Positions 26,088-34,959 are shown, counted from the stretch's first letter. The stretch is DNA of 64,000 nucleotides from Albirhodobacter sp048262715 (GCA_048262715.1 JBLXEV010000002.1:62001-126000), one strand, 5' to 3'. Program-made: numbers and translations. The notes: a model not told the origin generated them from the letters alone.

Positions 26088-26858
26088 ATGACGATGTATC
26101 ACCTTCTGGCCAGTGCGCCCTTCGCAAGCCCGCTCAACGCCGCGATGATGCGCAGCCTTGGTCGGTCTCGGGCGCAATTGACCCGCGCGGGCTATGCGCT
26201 CAATGGCACCCCGCTGCGCGCCAAGGTGACGGTTTCGGAGAAGCTCTTTGGCCATGCGGCAACCGGATTTGAGAATTTCTTCGCCCATGCCAGCACCCGC
26301 GCCGAGATCACCACCGCGCGGCTGGATGCGCCGATCCAGCGGCTTGTCATCGTCGCGACACCGCAGGCCGATCTGTTCCCCGCCTTGTGGCGCGGCATTG
26401 CCTCGCGCTGTCAAACCGAGAGCTTCGAGAGCCATAAGAACGCAATCTTCGGCGCGACGCGGGGCTGGGCGGATCTGGTGGAGGATTTGCTCCACACGAT
26501 CGAGCCCGCCGAGATCATTGTCATTCCCGGACTGCCCTCCGTGCAAGAGGCCGCCGCAGAGTTGGTGCCTGGCGCGCAGATCGAGACTGACCCGACGCTC
26601 GATCCGGTGATGCCCGATACCGCCTTGTCGATGATCCAGCGCCTCTACCGCCAAGGAAAAACCTTGCCGCCGCGCCAGTTGATGCGGTTGCAATCGTGGC
26701 ATGTCCGTTTGCCGCAGGGCGCGCCCTTGGCCCGTTTCTCCGCGCCGGAGACCGCCTATCTCAACGCGCGTTTCGCCGATGATATGGATCGCCTGAGCGC
26801 GCTGAGCCGTGTGCGCATCGCAGGTGCAAACCGTTGGCAGCAGGTCGCGGCACAATAG
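26088..26858 (+). CDS. Uncharacterised protein, 256 residues
   Basis: I do not recognise a family. The ATG at 26088 is preferred over 26076 because GGAG at 26078-26081 gives correct spacing. The protein has no signal peptide or membrane segment and looks globular and alpha/beta: alternating strands such as RLVIVATPQADLFPALWRG and AEIIVIPGLPSVQEAAAEL suggest a Rossmann-like core. The C-terminus YLNARFADDMDRLSAL resembles the end of some glycan- or sulfotransferase-like proteins, but that is weak. It has its own terminator and stands between convergent and divergent neighbours, so context gives no function. Confidence 0.7.
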   Translation: MTMYHLLASAPFASPLNAAMMRSLGRSRAQLTRAGYALNGTPLRAKVTVSEKLFGHAATGFENFFAHASTRAEITTARLDAPIQRLVIVATPQADLFPALWRGIASRCQTESFESHKNAIFGATRGWADLVEDLLHTIEPAEIIVIPGLPSVQEAAAELVPGAQIETDPTLDPVMPDTALSMIQRLYRQGKTLPPRQLMRLQSWHVRLPQGAPLARFSAPETAYLNARFADDMDRLSALSRVRIAGANRWQQVAAQ

Positions 26859-26931
26859 TCTTTACCCGATGCGCGGCGGCTGCCACCGCCCGCTTTCGCG
26901 ATATCTCGGTAGCTGCCCGCAAGGGATATCG

Positions 26932-26972
26932 CAAAAGCCCCCCGTTGCTGCTCGCACGGGGGGCTCATTTTT
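26932..26972. terminator. Bidirectional intrinsic terminator
   Basis: AGCCCCCCGT (26936-26945) pairs perfectly with ACGGGGGGCT (26956-26965); AAAA precedes it and CATTTTTAT follows. It serves the gene at 26088 and the convergent iron-binding-protein gene. Confidence 0.88.
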
Positions 26973-27022
26973 ATCTGCTCGATAGTCTAAGCGCCTGATT
27001 TTAGGCCAATGAGGCGGGCGGC

Positions 27023-28072
27023 TCAGCCGTCCAGATCAACCTCTTCGATCAGCTTGAGTGCCGCCGGACGCAGGGCGGCGATTTCTGTCAGCTTGAGGGA
27101 ATCTGCAGTGAACTCCCCCCAGCTCGCCACCAGCTCCGAACGCTTCACCCCCGGCGTAACGGGGAATTCGTTGTTGGTTTCGGCGTAGATCTCTTGCGCT
27201 TCCGGCGAGGCGAGGAATTCGACCAGCTTGAGCGCCGCTTCTTTGTTCGGCGCGGATTGGGTCATCGCGACGCCAGAGACGTTCACATGGGTGCCGCCGC
27301 CTTCAAATTTCGGGAAGACGAGGTTGACGGAGTTCGCCCATTCGACCTGCTCGGGATCGGCGAGCATCTGGCCCATGTAATAGGTGTTGCCCAGCGAGAT
27401 ATCGCATTCGCCCGCCCAGATCGATTTCACTTGGCTGCGATCATTGCCATCGGGCTTGCGCGCGAGATTGGCCTTGATGCCTTCCAGCCATGCCTTCGTC
27501 GCGGCCTCATCGTGATGCGCGAGATAGGCCGCAGTCAGGGCGACGTTATAATCTGCGGTGAAGGGACGGGTGCAGATCCGGCCTTTCCATTTCGGATCGG
27601 CAAGCTCTTCATAGCTGGTCAGCTCGCCCTCTTTCACCCGCTCTTTCGAGGCGTAGACGATCCGCGCCCGCGTCGTCAGGCCGATCCACTGGCCATCTGC
27701 CGCGCGCAGCTCTGCCGGAATCGCCTCGTCGATCAGCGGATCGTTGATCGGCTGGGTCACGCCCGCATCCACCACCTGCGCGAGACGCGCGATATCGACC
27801 GTCATCACCAGATCGGCAGGCGAACGGGTGCCTTCCGCGACCAGCCGCTCAACCATGCCCTTATCCACGAAGGCCACATTCACGTCGATGCCGGTTTTCG
27901 CGGTGAAGGCATCGAACAGCGGCTGCACCAGTTCCGGCTGGCGGTGGGAATAGACGTTGACCTCTTCGGCGGCCGCGATCTGGGGCAGGGCGGCCAGAAC
28001 GCTGCCCGCGAGCGCCGTGCTGACGAGGGCTTTCAGGGGGCGGTTGGAGCGGTGAGACGTGGCACGTGTCAT
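27023..28072 (-). CDS. Ferric-iron ABC transporter substrate-binding protein (FbpA/FutA type)
   Basis: 349 residues with a Sec signal peptide ending at about residue 35 (LPQIAAAEE). The mature protein begins VNVYSHRQPELVQPLFDAF, typical of periplasmic Fe3+-binding proteins. Later come GRICTRPFTADYNVAL and LGNTYYMGQML with the paired tyrosines expected to bind iron. No permease or ATPase gene lies next to it, so it is an orphan component that must work with a transporter elsewhere. It is divergent from an Rrf2 regulator across a 421-bp gap, which suggests iron- or Fe-S-responsive control. Confidence 0.9.
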   Translation of the reverse strand: MTRATSHRSNRPLKALVSTALAGSVLAALPQIAAAEEVNVYSHRQPELVQPLFDAFTAKTGIDVNVAFVDKGMVERLVAEGTRSPADLVMTVDIARLAQVVDAGVTQPINDPLIDEAIPAELRAADGQWIGLTTRARIVYASKERVKEGELTSYEELADPKWKGRICTRPFTADYNVALTAAYLAHHDEAATKAWLEGIKANLARKPDGNDRSQVKSIWAGECDISLGNTYYMGQMLADPEQVEWANSVNLVFPKFEGGGTHVNVSGVAMTQSAPNKEAALKLVEFLASPEAQEIYAETNNEFPVTPGVKRSELVASWGEFTADSLKLTEIAALRPAALKLIEEVDLDG

Positions 28073-28493
28073 GATATCGTCGTCCTGACTTGGGAGGAGT
28101 TTTGAAATTGGTCGCGCCTGATAAACCCGAGTTTTTTCTTCGGGTCAATAGTCGAGTGTTACGATAGGGTATTCCCACTCAGACGCTGTGCCTGAAACCC
28201 TCCGACTCGCGTTGTTTTGTTCGACTCGTGAAAAGCTGTGGGATAGATATCCATTTGCGCGCTTGGTTTACCCTTACGTTACTTGTGGATGGGCAGGGAT
28301 ATCCATTTGCGCCGCCACTCTCCTTTTGCGTGTCTACTTTTTCTCGCGAAATCTGATTTAAATAACTCATGTTCTGTGAGATATCCGAGACCTAATCCCG
28401 CAGAGCATCAATTTTTCCTAGGTCGTGTTTTGGCCGAATTGGCCAGTGTTTTGACCTGACTAACCTTGTGAAGTACCAGTTAAGGGAGCCGTT
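28073..28493. promoter_or_regulatory. Divergent control region with 15-bp direct repeat
   Basis: GATATCCATTTGCGC occurs perfectly at 28246-28260 and 28298-28312, 52 bp apart. CGACTCG is also present twice (28203-28209 and 28222-28228), and an ACCCGA/TCGGGT inverted repeat lies at about 28126-28146. No gene is supported in this gap. The repeats are likely regulator sites or a duplication remnant. Confidence 0.55.
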
Positions 28494-28964
28494 ATGCGCT
28501 TGACCACTCGCAGTAACCTCGCAATGCGCACATTGATGTTTTGCGGTGTGAATGACACCGCCCTTGTCCGCAAATCCGATATCGCAACTGCGTGCAATGT
28601 CTCGGAGAACCATCTGGCGCAGGTTGTAAACAGCCTTGCCCAGATGGGGTTTCTGGCGACCCAGCGCGGCCGATCCGGTGGGATGCGGCTTGGTCGTGCG
28701 AAAGAGGAGATCAGCGTCGGCGAAGTTCTGCGGAATTTCGAAGCGGGTGTGCCGTTTGTCGAATGCTTCGACGCCGATTTGAATTCCTGCCCGCTCACCG
28801 CAGGGTGCCGACTGCGTGTCGCGCTCGAAGTCGCGCAGGAGGCATTCTACAGCGCGCTCGATCCGATTTCGTTGCAGGATTTGCTGCACGATAATCACAC
28901 GCTGCAGGCGATTTTGCGCCATAGCGACGGGCGTCAGAAGATGAGTTGCGCGGCGGGGGGCTAA
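28494..28964 (+). CDS. Rrf2-family Fe-S transcriptional regulator (NsrR/RirA-like)
   Basis: 156 residues; GGGAG precedes the ATG. The winged helix covers residues 1-80 (IATACNVSENHLAQVVNSLAQMGFL, then RGRSGGMRLG). Three cysteines spaced C-x7-C-x5-C (ECFDADLNSCPLTAGC) are the cluster ligands, in the same spacing as RirA of Rhizobium and some NsrR proteins. RirA senses iron and NsrR nitric oxide; sequence alone does not decide. Divergence from an iron-binding-protein gene favours an iron role. It is probably autoregulated from the shared gap. Confidence 0.88.
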   Translation: MRLTTRSNLAMRTLMFCGVNDTALVRKSDIATACNVSENHLAQVVNSLAQMGFLATQRGRSGGMRLGRAKEEISVGEVLRNFEAGVPFVECFDADLNSCPLTAGCRLRVALEVAQEAFYSALDPISLQDLLHDNHTLQAILRHSDGRQKMSCAAGG

Positions 28965-29154
28965 GCCCCGCTACAGAAGGGGGATTTGCGTTAAAACTGC
29001 GGAATTTGGGACACAAACAGTCACGAAACCGCGAGACTTTCCGGTGGCTCTGCTTTGCGCTTGACCGAGTCAGCGCGGAGGACTAGAGCGCCGCACATTC
29101 GCCATGTTTCGCGCCAATACTGGCCGTATGGTGAAGATGTTTTGGAGAGAGACA

Positions 29155-29340
29155 ATGAACCAATACGCGCAAATGGGTGGATCTTCCGACGAGGCGCAAG
29201 CCTCCGATCAATCCCCTCGCCAGATGGGCCAAGACGCGGGCCGCACCGGTGCACAGCAAGGCACGAGCGCACGTCCCGCGCAACGCCAGCAGGAGCAATC
29301 CGCGCCGTTGACCCAGTTCAAGGATTGGGCCTCGATCTGA
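29155..29340 (+). CDS. Small Gln/Ser/Ala-rich protein of unknown function
   Basis: 61 residues from the ATG at 29155, which has GGAGAGA upstream; in-frame starts as far as 29104 lack a good site. The composition is Gln-, Ala- and Ser-rich (QQGTSARPAQRQQEQSAP), mostly disordered, ending LTQFKDWASI. There is no signal peptide or membrane segment. I do not recognise it. The ribosome-binding site supports translation, but it could also be a spurious short frame. Confidence 0.45.
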   Translation: MNQYAQMGGSSDEAQASDQSPRQMGQDAGRTGAQQGTSARPAQRQQEQSAPLTQFKDWASI

Positions 29341-29601
29341 GGGAGGGCCGCGATCTCGGGCACTGCCTGATCGCCGTCCCGCGCAGCCGCCCTATCGCGC
29401 GCTGACGCAGATGCCATATTCGAAGGCCATCCCGCGCTTGGCCTTCGCCCCGACCTCTTCGCGCGATGCGCTATCCGCGATGCGCCTTCCGTCAGGTTAC
29501 CGCCCCAGAGACTTCGCGCCTGCCGCACAGGGCGCTAGGTCCGAACCTCCTCCCTCTCCAAACCCTCTTGCATCCGGCCCCGCTGCGCGCTTCATTGCGG
29601 C

Positions 29602-29964
29602 ATGGCCGATGATCTGTCCCCGATCTCCTCAATCCCCAACCTTGGCGCCGCCGCCGAGGAGGGGTTCGCACGCGCGGGCATCACCTCTGCGCAGGCCCTG
29701 CGCGCTCTGGGGCCGGATGAGGCCTATCTGGCCTATCTGGGCGCAGGGCATCGCCCGCATTTCATCTTTTTCTATGCGATGATCATGGGGCTGCAGGGCC
29801 GCATGTGGAACGATTGCAAAGGCGCGGAGAAAGCCGCGCTGCGGTTGCGCTTTGACGCGATTAAGGCGCGCGCTCAGGCCGCGCAACAGGGCGGCTCCTA
29901 TGCCAAGGGCCGCACAAACAGTGCGGCCCTTGAGAAATTCTTCAATGAGGTGGGTCTGATCTAG
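29602..29964 (+). CDS. TfoX/Sxy C-terminal-domain protein
   Basis: 120 residues. The helix-hairpin-helix-like stretch SSIPNLGAAAEEGFARAGITSAQALRALGPDEAYLAYL, and the following FIFFYAMIMGLQGRMWNDC, match the C-terminal domain of TfoX/Sxy proteins. The N-terminal TfoX domain is absent. In gammaproteobacteria TfoX activates competence genes together with CRP; the function of stand-alone C-domains in Rhodobacterales is not established. The start at 29602 has a weak ribosome-binding site. It converges on ndk with 33 bp between stops. Confidence 0.8.
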   Translation: MADDLSPISSIPNLGAAAEEGFARAGITSAQALRALGPDEAYLAYLGAGHRPHFIFFYAMIMGLQGRMWNDCKGAEKAALRLRFDAIKARAQAAQQGGSYAKGRTNSAALEKFFNEVGLI

Positions 29965-29997
29965 CCTGCGCCGATCCGCGCCGCCCCTTTGCGGCGA

Positions 29998-30420
29998 TTA
30001 GCCGACCAGTTCGAGACCCGAGAAGAAGAAGGCGATTTCTTCTGCAGCGGTTTCCGGAGCGTCCGAACCATGAACCGAGTTTTCGCCGATCGAGAGCGCG
30101 AAGTCCTTGCGGATCGTGCCGTCAGCAGCGTCTGCCGGATTGGTTGCGCCCATGACTTCGCGGTTTTTCGTGATCGCGTTTTCGCCTTCGAGAACCTGAA
30201 CCACGATCGGCTCGGAGATCATGAATTCGCACAGCTCGCCGAAGAACGGACGATCTTTGTGCACGCCATAGAATTGCTGTGCTTGTGCCAGCGTCATTTG
30301 GATGCGCTTGGATGCGACAACGCGCAGGCCAGCTTCTTCAAATTTCGCAACGATTTTGCCGGTCAGATTGCGCTTGGTGGCATCCGGTTTGATGATCGAG
30401 AACGTGCGTTCGAGGGCCAT
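29998..30420 (-). CDS. ndk: Nucleoside diphosphate kinase
   Basis: 140 residues, the normal length. It balances NTP and dNTP pools by phosphotransfer through a histidine. The start ERTFSIIKPDATKR and the active-site NSVHGSDAPETA (catalytic His in NxxHGSD) are clear. AAAGG precedes the ATG. It is a single-gene unit; the 156-bp gap upstream separates it from the antiporter gene. Confidence 0.98.
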   Translation of the reverse strand: MALERTFSIIKPDATKRNLTGKIVAKFEEAGLRVVASKRIQMTLAQAQQFYGVHKDRPFFGELCEFMISEPIVVQVLEGENAITKNREVMGATNPADAADGTIRKDFALSIGENSVHGSDAPETAAEEIAFFFSGLELVG

Positions 30421-30576
30421 GATTCGAGCCTTTCAGGTTTCATATCGGGCGGATAATCCACCCCGTGTAATTGTGCCGCGCGTCTACCACGGCGCTGTGA
30501 CAAAGAAAAGAACCCCTTTCACCGCGCGGTATCAGGGCTAGTGAAAACGATGCGGCGCGGGGGGAATGCCGCCGAC

Positions 30577-33441
30577 CTATGGATCCCCAAGGGGGCCGCT
30601 GGGCTTGGCCTTGGGCGGCGTTTCTTCCTGCGGAGTGGTTTCGGCCACCGCTTGGGCGTCCGCTGTCACAGCCTCCTGCGGCGATGAGGCCTGCGCTTGC
30701 TCCGTAGCCTCCGCTTTGTCCGCAGAGGATGCGTCAGGTGAAAGTGCGGCATCCTCTTTTGCGGCGGCGCTGACCTCAGGCACGGCGGGCGTTGCCGCGT
30801 CCGCGAGTGGGGCTGGCGTGCCTGTCGCTACGCCCGTCGCTGCGGCCGTTGCGCTAGGCGGCAAGGCGGGCTTGGCGGCGGCCTCCTGCTGCGCGGGGCT
30901 TGGCTTACCAACGGGCTTGGTTTCCAAGGCTTCGATCAGCTTTTTCAGCCCCGCCTCATTTAGCCCGCGCTCCTGCGCCATTTTCAGAACCTTCTCGCGC
31001 ACCTGTTTCTTGGCCCGCAAAATATTCATGAAACGCGCCTCATCCAGCACCAGAAGCGTTGTCGGGGCGATGGCCTTCACCTCGCCCTGATAGGCCCGCC
31101 CTGCCAGCAGCGAGATCTGCCCGAACATATCGCCCCGCCCGAGGCGGTTTGTCTGCTTGGCGGTGGTCACTTCGACAGCGCCGCTGGCGATGAAATAGAC
31201 CGAATGAGGCGAATCTTTGCGCCGCCGGATCACTTCGCCCGCATTGGCGTAACGGGTCACAAAGCCCTTGCTCAGACGTTTGAGGGTTGCTTCATCCACT
31301 TGAGAGAACAGCGGGACTTGCCGCGCCAGCTCCGCGCGCCGCAGCGCGAGATCCAGTTTTGGGCGTTTGCGCTCCCGCGAAATCCGTGCCTCGATTCCCT
31401 GCGTCAGGGCCTGATGCAATTCCGGGCCAATCAGCCCCTCGCGCCGCAGATCATCCGTCTCCTGCCGCTCCAGCCGCAGGCCCATGCGCCGCAAGAATTT
31501 GCGCTCTAGTTCCTCCGCATAGCCTGGGTATTGCAGCTTGAGCGCTTCCAGCGCCTGCTCGACGGCCTCAATCCGCCGTGCGACCAATTCATGCAGCAGG
31601 TCGGCAACGCGCCGCCGATGAATCCGCCGGATCCTTGTGTCGATAAACTCGTCCAAACCTTTGATAACAAGCCGCTGCGCCAGCAAGAACTCGAACCGAT
31701 CCGCCGTCAAAACGGCGAGTGGCCATGAGATCCGAAGGCGGTTATCGAGGGCCACCGCCAGCCGGAACCCGCGTCCGAAACCGAGCGCACGGCGATAGCC
31801 GACACGGTAGCCCGATCGCCCGCCTGACGGCCCGCCGCTGCGCGTGGTCTCCAGCAAACGCTCGGCCACGGTGCGGGCTTGTTCGTAGGTTTTGGAGGAC
31901 ATCAGGCCACTGGCAAACCCTTGGTCGATCAGATCTTTCTCATGCCCCGCAAGCGCGATCAGCCCCAATGTGACGCGGTCGCGGTCCGACACACCTTCCT
32001 CGCGCTCGGCCTCGGTGACGGCCACGCCCAAGCGCTCGCCAAAGTCCTTGGCCTCGGCGCGCACGATTTCCTTGGTCAGATCGTAATCCTCAGAGGCGCC
32101 CGCAACCCGTTCGCGCACGGATTGCAACGCCACTGCGACAACCTGCTTGGAGAGGGCCAGATCCAGCGGGGTGAGCTTGTCGAGATGGAGCTTGGTGATC
32201 ACCATCCGCAAAGTCGTGCCCTGCACCAGCAGGGTGAACAGGGTGAAGCCCGTCGCCAGAATCCCGACGGCGCGCTTGGTCTCAGGATCAACCGCGTAAT
32301 TCTCGGTGACCGCCAAGGCCAGCGCCAGCGTCACCGCGCCGCGCAACCCGCCCCACAGGATCGCCGCCTTATAGGGCGTCTCCACCCGCGGCGAGAGACG
32401 CACGAGCGTCAGCGCAGGCAGCAGCAAGAACAGCACAACCGCCCGCGCTATGAAGGCGGCAATCGCAACCACCCCAATATAGACGATATCGATCAGCGTT
32501 GCCGAGGCCATCAGTTTTGGGATCAAAATCGCGGCGAGAACGAAAATCAGCGCGCCAGCCCAATGCGCGAGGATATCCCAAAGCTCGCGCAGCTTTGCCC
32601 ACCGCATCGGATCAATCCGGCCCGGGGCGCTGAAGGTCAGCACCAGCCCGCAGACCACCACCGCAATCACGCCCGATGCGCTCATCGCGCGTTCGGTGAT
32701 GATATAGGTCAGATAGGGGATCGACACCGAAACGCTGATCTGCGCGAGGGGGAAACGGTTCAGCCCGACGAGGATTTTGAGGCCAATCCACGCCATCGCC
32801 ACGCCGACCCCAGCGCCGCCCGCTACGAGATAGGGGAATTGCCCGAGCGCGTCGCTCGTATCGGGATCGGGGCCCGCCATCACATAGCTGATGATCAGCC
32901 CGAAAATTGCGATTGCGGCGGCGTCGTTCAGCAGGCTTTCGCCCTCGATGATCCGGCCCAGCCGTTTGGGCGCGGAGAGCGAGCGGAAAATCCCCGCCAC
33001 CGCAGAAGGATCGGTTGTCGAGACCACCGCGCCGATCAGTAGGCCCGTTGTCATCGGCACAATCCCGAGCCAGCTCAGCGAGCCGCCGATCATCACTGTC
33101 GAGAGCACCACCGCGACGACGGCCAATAGCACAATCGGCACCCAGTCATCCAAGATCCGGCGGACTTCCATCCCCAATGTGACTTGGAACAGCAGGGTCG
33201 GCAGGAAAATATACAAGAAAGAGTTCGCGCGGATCGGCAGATCGGTGAAGCTGCGGGCGATGAAATTCAGGGAGTTGGCGAAATCGACGGTGAGAAACAC
33301 CGCAGAGCCGACACCGATGAGAATCCCCGCCGCTGCGAGAATGACGCTAAACGGCAGCCGCATGCGCTCGGCCAGCGGCTCACACAATCCCACCAGAAGG
33401 AACAACAACGCAACAATCGTCGTGAAGGCAACAATCTCCAT
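30577..33441 (-). CDS. Na+/H+ antiporter (NhaP/CPA1 type) with C-terminal cyclic-nucleotide-binding-like domain
   Basis: 954 residues from the ATG at 33441. Residues 1 to about 420 are a CPA1 exchanger with many membrane segments and GESLLNDAAAIAIFGL, the ion-binding ND motif. A long cytosolic helical region follows. Residues about 707-815 form a cyclic-nucleotide-binding fold (VPLFSQVDEATLKRLSKGF, then GRGDMFGQISLLAGRAYQGEV). Its phosphate cassette reads GQ...YQ instead of the usual GE...R[ST], so nucleotide binding may be lost or altered. The last 112 residues (843-954) are a disordered Ala/Pro/Glu tail. The layout resembles plant SOS1. Confidence 0.92.
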   Translation of the reverse strand: MEIVAFTTIVALLFLLVGLCEPLAERMRLPFSVILAAAGILIGVGSAVFLTVDFANSLNFIARSFTDLPIRANSFLYIFLPTLLFQVTLGMEVRRILDDWVPIVLLAVVAVVLSTVMIGGSLSWLGIVPMTTGLLIGAVVSTTDPSAVAGIFRSLSAPKRLGRIIEGESLLNDAAAIAIFGLIISYVMAGPDPDTSDALGQFPYLVAGGAGVGVAMAWIGLKILVGLNRFPLAQISVSVSIPYLTYIITERAMSASGVIAVVVCGLVLTFSAPGRIDPMRWAKLRELWDILAHWAGALIFVLAAILIPKLMASATLIDIVYIGVVAIAAFIARAVVLFLLLPALTLVRLSPRVETPYKAAILWGGLRGAVTLALALAVTENYAVDPETKRAVGILATGFTLFTLLVQGTTLRMVITKLHLDKLTPLDLALSKQVVAVALQSVRERVAGASEDYDLTKEIVRAEAKDFGERLGVAVTEAEREEGVSDRDRVTLGLIALAGHEKDLIDQGFASGLMSSKTYEQARTVAERLLETTRSGGPSGGRSGYRVGYRRALGFGRGFRLAVALDNRLRISWPLAVLTADRFEFLLAQRLVIKGLDEFIDTRIRRIHRRRVADLLHELVARRIEAVEQALEALKLQYPGYAEELERKFLRRMGLRLERQETDDLRREGLIGPELHQALTQGIEARISRERKRPKLDLALRRAELARQVPLFSQVDEATLKRLSKGFVTRYANAGEVIRRRKDSPHSVYFIASGAVEVTTAKQTNRLGRGDMFGQISLLAGRAYQGEVKAIAPTTLLVLDEARFMNILRAKKQVREKVLKMAQERGLNEAGLKKLIEALETKPVGKPSPAQQEAAAKPALPPSATAAATGVATGTPAPLADAATPAVPEVSAAAKEDAALSPDASSADKAEATEQAQASSPQEAVTADAQAVAETTPQEETPPKAKPSGPLGDP

Positions 33442-33763
33442 AATCTGTGACAGATCCGATCTTACATAGGGCGCGCAGGCGCGGGGACGGGCGAGGGCAA
33501 CGCGGGGATGCGTGCACAATTAGAGCGCCGCAAACGCCGTTTGTCACGGGGTGGGCGGCGGAAAACAGGTGAAGGCGGGGTAGGGGTGACCCTGATACCA
33601 TTATGCACAGTGAGGCGCGCTGCGCCTCCCCTGAAGTGCGGGTTGGGGTATCAAAATACTGTCAGATTGGAGGCGTTTAGCGTGATCTGCGCGATTTTGC
33701 GGCAGGAGGGGCCGCGCGCAGGGCACCTGGCGAGGCGGCAAGGCCGCTTCCACGGTCACTGCC
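33442..33763. other. Intergenic region with nested inverted repeats
   Basis: No gene is supported. TGATACC (33593-33599) and GGTATCA (33646-33652) form outer arms; GAGGCGC/GCGCCTC (33612-33618, 33622-33628) forms an inner hairpin. It may end the LysR gene's transcript or be a small mobile or structural element. Confidence 0.5.
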
Positions 33764-34750
33764 TCAGCGGATCTCCAGCGCCTGCAATTCGCTCCAGAAC
33801 GCCTCAAGCAAAGGCTTGGTGTTTTGCCGCGCGCGGTAGGCGCGGATCTCCAGTTGGGTCTGATAGCGCGCATCGCCCGCAATCGCCAATTCACCCGAGG
33901 CCAGTTCGTCTTCGCACATCCGGCGCGGCAGCCACCCCAACCCGAACCCCTCCAAAATCATCGCCTTGACCGAGTTCGAGAGCGCGTTCTGGCTCACTTG
34001 CAAGACGGGCGCACCCTGCGCAGGGGAGGCCGCGCCGCTCGGCGCTGTCGCCCCGAGCAGGGAATCGACCACCGCGCGGAACACCGAGGCCCGCGCGTAA
34101 GATAGCATCGGCACGCGGGCGGCCTCCTTCGCACTGCGGGGTTTGTTTGGCGCAGCGCTTGCGGAGGGCGTTAGCGGATTGAGAGAATAGAGCGGGGCCC
34201 CATCAGCACCGGTTTTCGAGACCGGCAGGAACACATCCTCAATCAAGGTGTGGCGGGCGAAGGCGGGCGTATCGAGCGGGGCGAGGAAGGTCATCGACGG
34301 GTGCCAATAGACAAGGATCACATCGGAATACCCCTGTTGAAGGCTCCCCACAAAACGCTCCGCTGGCCATGAGACCGAATTGAGATCCAATGACAGATCA
34401 TGGCCCCGCGCCAAGGGCATGATGTTGTTTTTGACATAGGAGAGATAGAGCGATTGCGGGGCGGCGAGGCGCACCATCCGCTCATCCTCGGCATCCACCG
34501 CGCGGCAGCGCTCAATCGTTTCCTCCATCGCTTGCAAAGAGGCCCGTGCCTGTTCCAAGAACAGCTCCCCCGCAGGCGTCAGCGATAGCGGCAGCGTCTC
34601 GCGGTTGATCAGACGCGCCCCGACGGTGGTTTCCAACACCCTGATCCGCCGCGAAAACGCGGGCTGGCTCACAAAACGCTCCTCGGCCGCGCGGGAAAAA
34701 TTCCTGCACTCCGCCAGAGCGATGAAATCTTTGAGCCAGTTGAATTCCAC
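33764..34750 (-). CDS. LysR-family transcriptional regulator
   Basis: 328 residues taking the GTG at 34750, so that the protein begins VEFNWLKDFIALAE, the usual start of this subgroup; an ATG at 34771 has no ribosome-binding site. The winged helix is at residues about 5-63 (NFSRAAEERFVSQPAFSRRIRVLE). The rest is the substrate-binding effector domain, with an Ala/Ser/Pro-rich insert near residues 185-200 (LTPSASAAPNKPRSAKEAA). The target and effector are unknown. It is not next to a divergent metabolic gene, so context does not help. Confidence 0.9.
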   Translation of the reverse strand: MEFNWLKDFIALAECRNFSRAAEERFVSQPAFSRRIRVLETTVGARLINRETLPLSLTPAGELFLEQARASLQAMEETIERCRAVDAEDERMVRLAAPQSLYLSYVKNNIMPLARGHDLSLDLNSVSWPAERFVGSLQQGYSDVILVYWHPSMTFLAPLDTPAFARHTLIEDVFLPVSKTGADGAPLYSLNPLTPSASAAPNKPRSAKEAARVPMLSYARASVFRAVVDSLLGATAPSGAASPAQGAPVLQVSQNALSNSVKAMILEGFGLGWLPRRMCEDELASGELAIAGDARYQTQLEIRAYRARQNTKPLLEAFWSELQALEIR

Positions 34751-34959
34751 CCTAGAACACCCGTCCCGCATGATGATCTGCGCGAGGGGAGGCCTCGGCG
34801 CAGTGAGAAGCGAGACACCATAACGCCGCGCCGCTGCCGGTCAACGCCTGCCCCCCCGCGCCGTTACGTCGCAGGGGGGATTTGGGGCCGCGAACAGGGC
34901 GGCTGAGGGCCGCGCAGGGCAGGATCACGATGTCACCGCGCACACAAAACGGCCAAGCC

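Noticed and set aside
26898..26932. GCGATATC/GATATCGC inverted repeat as an operator
   Set aside because: It lies downstream of both convergent genes, next to their terminator, so an operator role is unlikely; it may be part of the 3' structure.
28179..28370. 63-codon minus-strand frame in the iron/Rrf2 gap
   Set aside because: It spans the 15-bp direct repeats, has no ribosome-binding site and looks like non-coding control sequence.
28392..28922. 176-codon minus-strand frame antisense to the Rrf2 gene
   Set aside because: The plus-strand Rrf2 protein has all family signatures and a ribosome-binding site; the antisense frame has neither.
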